Assembly (NCBI GenBank): GCA_007118045.1
Contig: SKTG01000418.1
Coordinates: forward strand, 1 to 8,395
DNA: 8,395 bases
Direction: 5' to 3'
Origin: Nitriliruptoraceae bacterium
Lineage (GTDB): Bacteria; Actinomycetota; Nitriliruptoria; Nitriliruptorales; Nitriliruptoraceae
This document shows positions 6,291-8,395 of the stretch, one piece after another. The position numbers and the translations under genes were made by a program. A model generated the notes under the pieces. It was not told the origin of the DNA. It ran no database searches and was given only the letters and a program-made list of their open reading frames with translations. Each line of letters opens with the position of its first letter. The first letter of the stretch is position 1.

Positions 6291-7451
6291 TCAGAGGCAG
6301 CGACCAGACGCTCCCGTGACGCGTTCGGCGCCGAGGACCGCGTCGAGCTCCTCGCGGTCGAGCGCGAACGCGGTCGAGGGTCGGTCGGGGCCCACCGCGA
6401 ACACGAGGCCGACGACGGCGCCCTCCGCGTCGACCACCGGTGACCCGGAGTCGCCCTGCTCGAGGTCGGCCGAGAGGAACAGCACCTCGCGCTGGGTCTC
6501 GTCGACCCCGTAGATGTCACGCCCGAGGGCCGAGCGCCGCTCCTCGACGCGCAACGGCGCGACCCGTGGCGCGTTCGTGCCGCCGGGGTAGCCGACGGCG
6601 AAGCCGCGGCTGCGTGTCTCGCTCTCGCCGAGCGGCAGAGGGTCCTGTCCGAGCCCCTCGGCCCGCAGCACGGCGAGGTCACGGTCGGGATCGAAGACGA
6701 CCACGTCGGCGGGGAGCTGCTCGCCGTCGGGCCGGCGCAGCGTCACCTCATCGGCGCCGGCGACCACGTGCGCGTTGGTCAGCACCGTGTCCGGCTCGAC
6801 GGTCACGCCCGAGCCCTCGTAGCGACGGGCGCATCCGCTGGAGCTGACACGCACCGTGGCGGCCGTCGCCCGTTCGACGACGTCGTCCGGGACCTCGAGG
6901 GCCGTCGGCGGTGGGTCCGTCGCCGGGGTGGGGGAGAGGTCGGTGAGCACCTCGGGGAAGCGGGTCGAGGCGACCAGCCCCCGCAGGGCCCTGGCGGCGT
7001 CGGGTGGCGGTGGCGCGACCGTCCGGGCCAGCGTCGCCGCGGTCGAGGTCCTCACCTCGCGCGCCACCTGGCCCGGGACGTCGGCGGCCGTCGGGAGCAG
7101 GAACCACGTCAGCCCCGCCACGACGGCGACGCCGGCGAGCGCGCCCGCGACGCGGTCGAGCCGCGACAGCGTCGACCCGCCGAGCCCGCGACGTAACCGG
7201 GCGCCGAACGACCCGAGCACGCTCGCGAAGACCGACAACGTGACGGCCAACGTGGCGACGGCCACCACGAACCGCACACCGGCGGTCGCCTCGTCGAACA
7301 GCCCGAGCGCGAACGGAACCGTCCGGGTCGCGGCGAGGATCCCGATCGCGAGCCCGAGCCACGTGAACGCACGGGTGAGCAGCCCGACTCGCAGGCCGCC
7401 GGCGACGGCGAGCACGAGCAGCAGGATCAGGGCGAGATCGAACAGGTTCAT
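6291..7451 (-). CDS. marP: MarP-like membrane-anchored serine protease (CvpA domain + trypsin-like domain)
   Basis: This 386-aa protein has the architecture of mycobacterial MarP (Rv3671c), a membrane protease whose catalytic domain sits outside the membrane and which confers acid and oxidative stress resistance. Residues ~1-120 hold four hydrophobic segments of a CvpA/colicin-V-production-like domain (about 3-20, 24-42, 58-80, 101-119). A Pro/Ala-rich linker (~121-190) leads to a chymotrypsin-fold protease with the triad H228 (TNAHVV), D258 (DRDLAVL) and S335 (GDSGSP). C207 and C385 are the only cysteines and stand at the two ends of the protease domain, as do the disulfide cysteines of MarP. 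The GYPGG and LFLSADLEQGDSGSP segments are also typical. The start ATG is backed by a -10-like box 7 nt upstream and no RBS. It converges on the ABC permease gene. Natural substrates are unknown here; in mycobacteria peptidoglycan enzymes are implicated. Confidence 0.93.
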   Translation of the reverse strand: MNLFDLALILLLVLAVAGGLRVGLLTRAFTWLGLAIGILAATRTVPFALGLFDEATAGVRFVVAVATLAVTLSVFASVLGSFGARLRRGLGGSTLSRLDRVAGALAGVAVVAGLTWFLLPTAADVPGQVAREVRTSTAATLARTVAPPPPDAARALRGLVASTRFPEVLTDLSPTPATDPPPTALEVPDDVVERATAATVRVSSSGCARRYEGSGVTVEPDTVLTNAHVVAGADEVTLRRPDGEQLPADVVVFDPDRDLAVLRAEGLGQDPLPLGESETRSRGFAVGYPGGTNAPRVAPLRVEERRSALGRDIYGVDETQREVLFLSADLEQGDSGSPVVDAEGAVVGLVFAVGPDRPSTAFALDREELDAVLGAERVTGASGRCL

Positions 7452-7458
7452 CCGGCCT

Positions 7459-7464
7459 ACGGTA
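7459..7464 (-). promoter_or_regulatory. Probable leaderless -10 box (TACCGT) for the MarP-like gene
   Basis: On the minus strand TACCGT is followed by 7 nt and then the ATG at 7451. The hexamer is identical to the one before the hemolysin III-like gene. No Shine-Dalgarno is present, in agreement with leaderless initiation. Confidence 0.5.
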
Positions 7465-7528
7465 CGTCACGACGCCGGTCCGTCCGGACGAGGACGAGGA
7501 CCGGCGTCGGTCGGAGGGTGGGTGTTCC

Positions 7529-7547
7529 CGCTCGCTGGTCGCGAGCG
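7529..7547 (-). terminator. Hairpin downstream of the 88-aa gene (distal of two)
   Basis: CGCTCGC and GCGAGCG form a perfect 7-bp stem with a 5-nt loop. It lies between the stop of the 88-aa gene and the start of the MarP-like gene, on the transcribed path of the former. No T-run follows, as is common in GC-rich actinobacteria; assignment as a terminator is tentative. Confidence 0.4.
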
Positions 7548-7553
7548 CTCGAG

Positions 7554-7573
7554 CCGGGATCAGTTCATCCCGG
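7554..7573 (-). terminator. Hairpin downstream of the 88-aa gene (proximal of two)
   Basis: CCGGGAT and ATCCCGG form a perfect 7-bp stem with a 6-nt loop (CAGTTC). It arises at the junction of two tandem repeat copies and lies 29 nt past the stop codon of the 88-aa gene. Together with the hairpin at 7529-7547 it may end that transcript before the MarP-like gene. No T-tract is present. Confidence 0.45.
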
Positions 7574-7623
7574 GATCAGTTCATCACGGCGCGCCGCCGT
7601 ATCAGTTCATCATGGCGCGCCGC
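7554..7623. repeat. Tandem repeats duplicating the 3' end of the 88-aa gene
   Basis: The 11-mer ATCAGTTCATC, whose complement carries the gene's last codons and stop (ATG AAC TGA), occurs three times at 7559-7569, 7575-7585 and 7601-7611. Two nested units are seen: a perfect 16-bp tandem repeat CCGGGATCAGTTCATC (7554-7569 and 7570-7585), and a 23-bp unit (7575-7597 and 7601-7623) with 22 of 23 matches and a 26-bp period, ending in GGCGCGCCGC. The copy at 7601-7623 is the genuine gene end; the others lie past its stop. Confidence 0.85.
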
Positions 7624-7868
7624 TGCGCTTCGCGCTCCAGGTAGTCGCTCAACCGGGAGTGGAGCTTGGCGGCGCTCAGTTCCGCCTGGGGGTGGTGCCC
7701 GTCCTGGCGCGCGATCCAGAGGGGGCGCAGCTCGCCCTCCCAGTTGGCGGTCTCGTCCACCTCGATTGTCCAGTCCGGGAACTCCGCCTGGAGCCACGCC
7801 AGGGCTCCGGCGTGGACGTCGGACGGCGACGTCGAGGTGTCGTGCTCGGCGTGGGTCGTCTCGGACAT
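7602..7868 (-). CDS. Small protein of unknown function, 88 aa
   Basis: I do not recognise the family with confidence. The start is the ATG at 7868, supported by a GGAGGA sequence 8 nt upstream; longer in-frame starts lack such support. The first ~18 residues are polar and acidic (Ser, Thr, Glu, His, Asp). A compact domain follows: GALAWLQAEFPDWTIEVDET (about 21-40), a WxGELRPLWIARQDGHHPQAEL stretch that reads like beta strands, and a charged C-terminal helix (AAKLHSRLSDYLEREAQRRA). There is no signal peptide, membrane segment or cysteine, so it is probably cytosolic. The mix of aromatic beta segments and an amphipathic helix suggests a small alpha/beta fold; function is not inferable. It is divergent from the partial gene at the right end and upstream of the MarP-like gene on the same strand, with hairpins in between. 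Confidence 0.82.
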   Translation of the reverse strand: MSETTHAEHDTSTSPSDVHAGALAWLQAEFPDWTIEVDETANWEGELRPLWIARQDGHHPQAELSAAKLHSRLSDYLEREAQRRAMMN

Positions 7869-7876
7869 GGTCTCGG

Positions 7877-7882
7877 TCCTCC
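7877..7882 (-). promoter_or_regulatory. Ribosome binding site (GGAGGA) for the 88-aa gene
   Basis: GGAGGA on the minus strand with an 8-nt spacer decides for the ATG at 7868. A weak -10 candidate, TACCGA (7896-7901, minus strand), lies a little upstream; it differs in the last base from the TACCGT boxes of the window. Confidence 0.8.
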
Positions 7883-8055
7883 GGGAGCTGAGAGTTCGGT
7901 ACGTCTCGAGGGTGGTTCGGTGTCCGGCGCCTCGGGTATGCACCACTCCTACCAGAACGTCGTGGCGGTGCCACATCTTCCCCGCGAAGAGCACCCGCGC
8001 GGTGGCCGAGCGCCGGCACGAGCACCCGCCCGTCCTCGTCGTGGTCCCGAAGGTC

Positions 8056-8061
8056 TACGAT
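8056..8061 (+). promoter_or_regulatory. Possible -10 box (TACGAT) for the right-end gene
   Basis: TACGAT fits TANNNT and would give a leader of about 30-35 nt containing the GAGGAG site before the ATG at 8102. The 233-nt divergent region (7869-8101) otherwise shows only two copies of GAGCACCCGC (7989-7998 and 8020-8029) and no coding sequence I can support. Confidence 0.4.
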
Positions 8062-8090
8062 GTCGGGCTCGCCGTGTCCGACGCGGTTCC

Positions 8091-8096
8091 GAGGAG
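8091..8096 (+). promoter_or_regulatory. Ribosome binding site (GAGGAG) for the right-end gene
   Basis: GAGGAG lies 5 nt before the ATG at 8102 and sets this start for the gene that leaves the window. Confidence 0.7.
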
Positions 8097-8101
8097 AGCG
8101 G

Positions 8102-8395
8102 ATGCCCGTCCAGCCACAACTGACGTTCGTCCCCGGTGGCCCGGTGCCGGCCGGCGGAGCGTTCGCGCTGTGGTCGGACGACCCCGAGGCGGATACCGAC
8201 ACGCTGGTGGACCAGGCGGACGCGCTCGGCTTCCCAGCGGGGGAGCCGGGGCGCCTGGCGACCGTCTCCCTGGACGCCGGGGGGCTCGTCGCCCGCGACG
8301 TCGACGCACGCCGGTTGGGGGTGCTGCCGGCCGTCCGCCGCCTCGCGGCGCTGCCCCCGGGCTCGGACTGGCCGGCCTGGGCCAGGCCGGCGGCC
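8102..8395 (+). CDS. N-terminal part of an unrecognised protein (3'-truncated by window)
   Basis: Ninety-eight codons are open from the ATG to the window edge, with a good ribosome binding site, a plausible -10 box and the GC-rich third positions of a real gene. The visible part begins MPVQPQLTFVPGG and includes FALWSDDPEADTDTLVDQAD and a Pro/Trp-rich stretch near the edge. It has no signal peptide or membrane segment. The opening, a hydrophobic strand leading to an LW(S/A)(D/E)D segment, vaguely recalls the N-terminus of actinobacterial SNF2/HelZ-type helicases, but no helicase motif lies within the window, so this is only an impression. It is divergent from the 88-aa gene across 233 nt. Confidence 0.7.
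   Translation, partial: MPVQPQLTFVPGGPVPAGGAFALWSDDPEADTDTLVDQADALGFPAGEPGRLATVSLDAGGLVARDVDARRLGVLPAVRRLAALPPGSDWPAWARPAA

Noticed and set aside
931..7621. Recurring GGCGCGCC palindrome (931-938, 3710-3717, 7588-7595, 7614-7621)
   Set aside because: Expected several times in DNA of this GC content; two copies are part of the local repeat and one is inside a coding sequence.
7576..8202. 208-codon minus-strand frame overlapping the 88-aa gene and ending in RRRAVMN
   Set aside because: It spans the divergent promoter region and the right-end gene; only its tail is of interest, because it is produced by the repeat copy past the true stop codon.
1..8395. CRISPR arrays, tRNA/rRNA genes, transposases, integrases, phage or toxin-antitoxin genes
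   Set aside because: None seen: repeats are only two or three copies without spacer arrays, and all confident genes belong to chromosomal families with uniform codon use.

Overview
The base composition is very GC-rich with strongly GC-biased third codon positions and many GTG starts. Gene content points to an actinobacterium: an Rv1155-like F420-dependent oxidoreductase, a MarP/Rv3671c-like membrane serine protease, a DrrA/DrrB-type exporter, and several -10-like TANNNT boxes placed 7-8 nt before start codons, as expected for leaderless genes. The exact lineage cannot be read from this window; a deep-branching actinobacterial class is possible but unproven.

Layout, left to right. (1) The 3' part of an EAL-domain cyclic-di-GMP phosphodiesterase gene, cut by the left edge. 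(2) A 90-nt convergent gap with an imperfect 25-bp direct repeat. (3) On the minus strand, typA/bipA (translational GTPase), preceded by an FDOR-B flavin/deazaflavin oxidoreductase gene. (4) A 209-bp divergent promoter region holding a perfect 19-bp direct repeat spaced by about two helical turns, with probable leaderless promoters at each end. (5) On the plus strand, a hemolysin III/PAQR-like integral membrane protein, then a translationally coupled ABC exporter pair (ATPase + ABC-2 permease). (6) Convergent to it, a MarP-like CvpA-trypsin protease. (7) Upstream of that, an 88-aa protein of unknown function whose 3' end has been tandemly duplicated next to two hairpins. (8) A divergent region and the beginning of an unrecognised gene that runs off the right edge.

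The genes do not form one pathway. They are mostly housekeeping, envelope or stress functions: ribosome assembly/translation under stress (typA), F420 or flavin redox chemistry, membrane-protein homeostasis, small-molecule or lipid export, and extracytoplasmic proteolysis. I found no CRISPR array, transposase, integrase, phage gene, tRNA or rRNA, and no multi-gene defence or biosynthetic system. The most interesting signals are regulatory or structural: the shared leaderless promoter layout, the CACGTG-containing tandem repeat, and the duplicated stop-codon region of the 88-aa gene.
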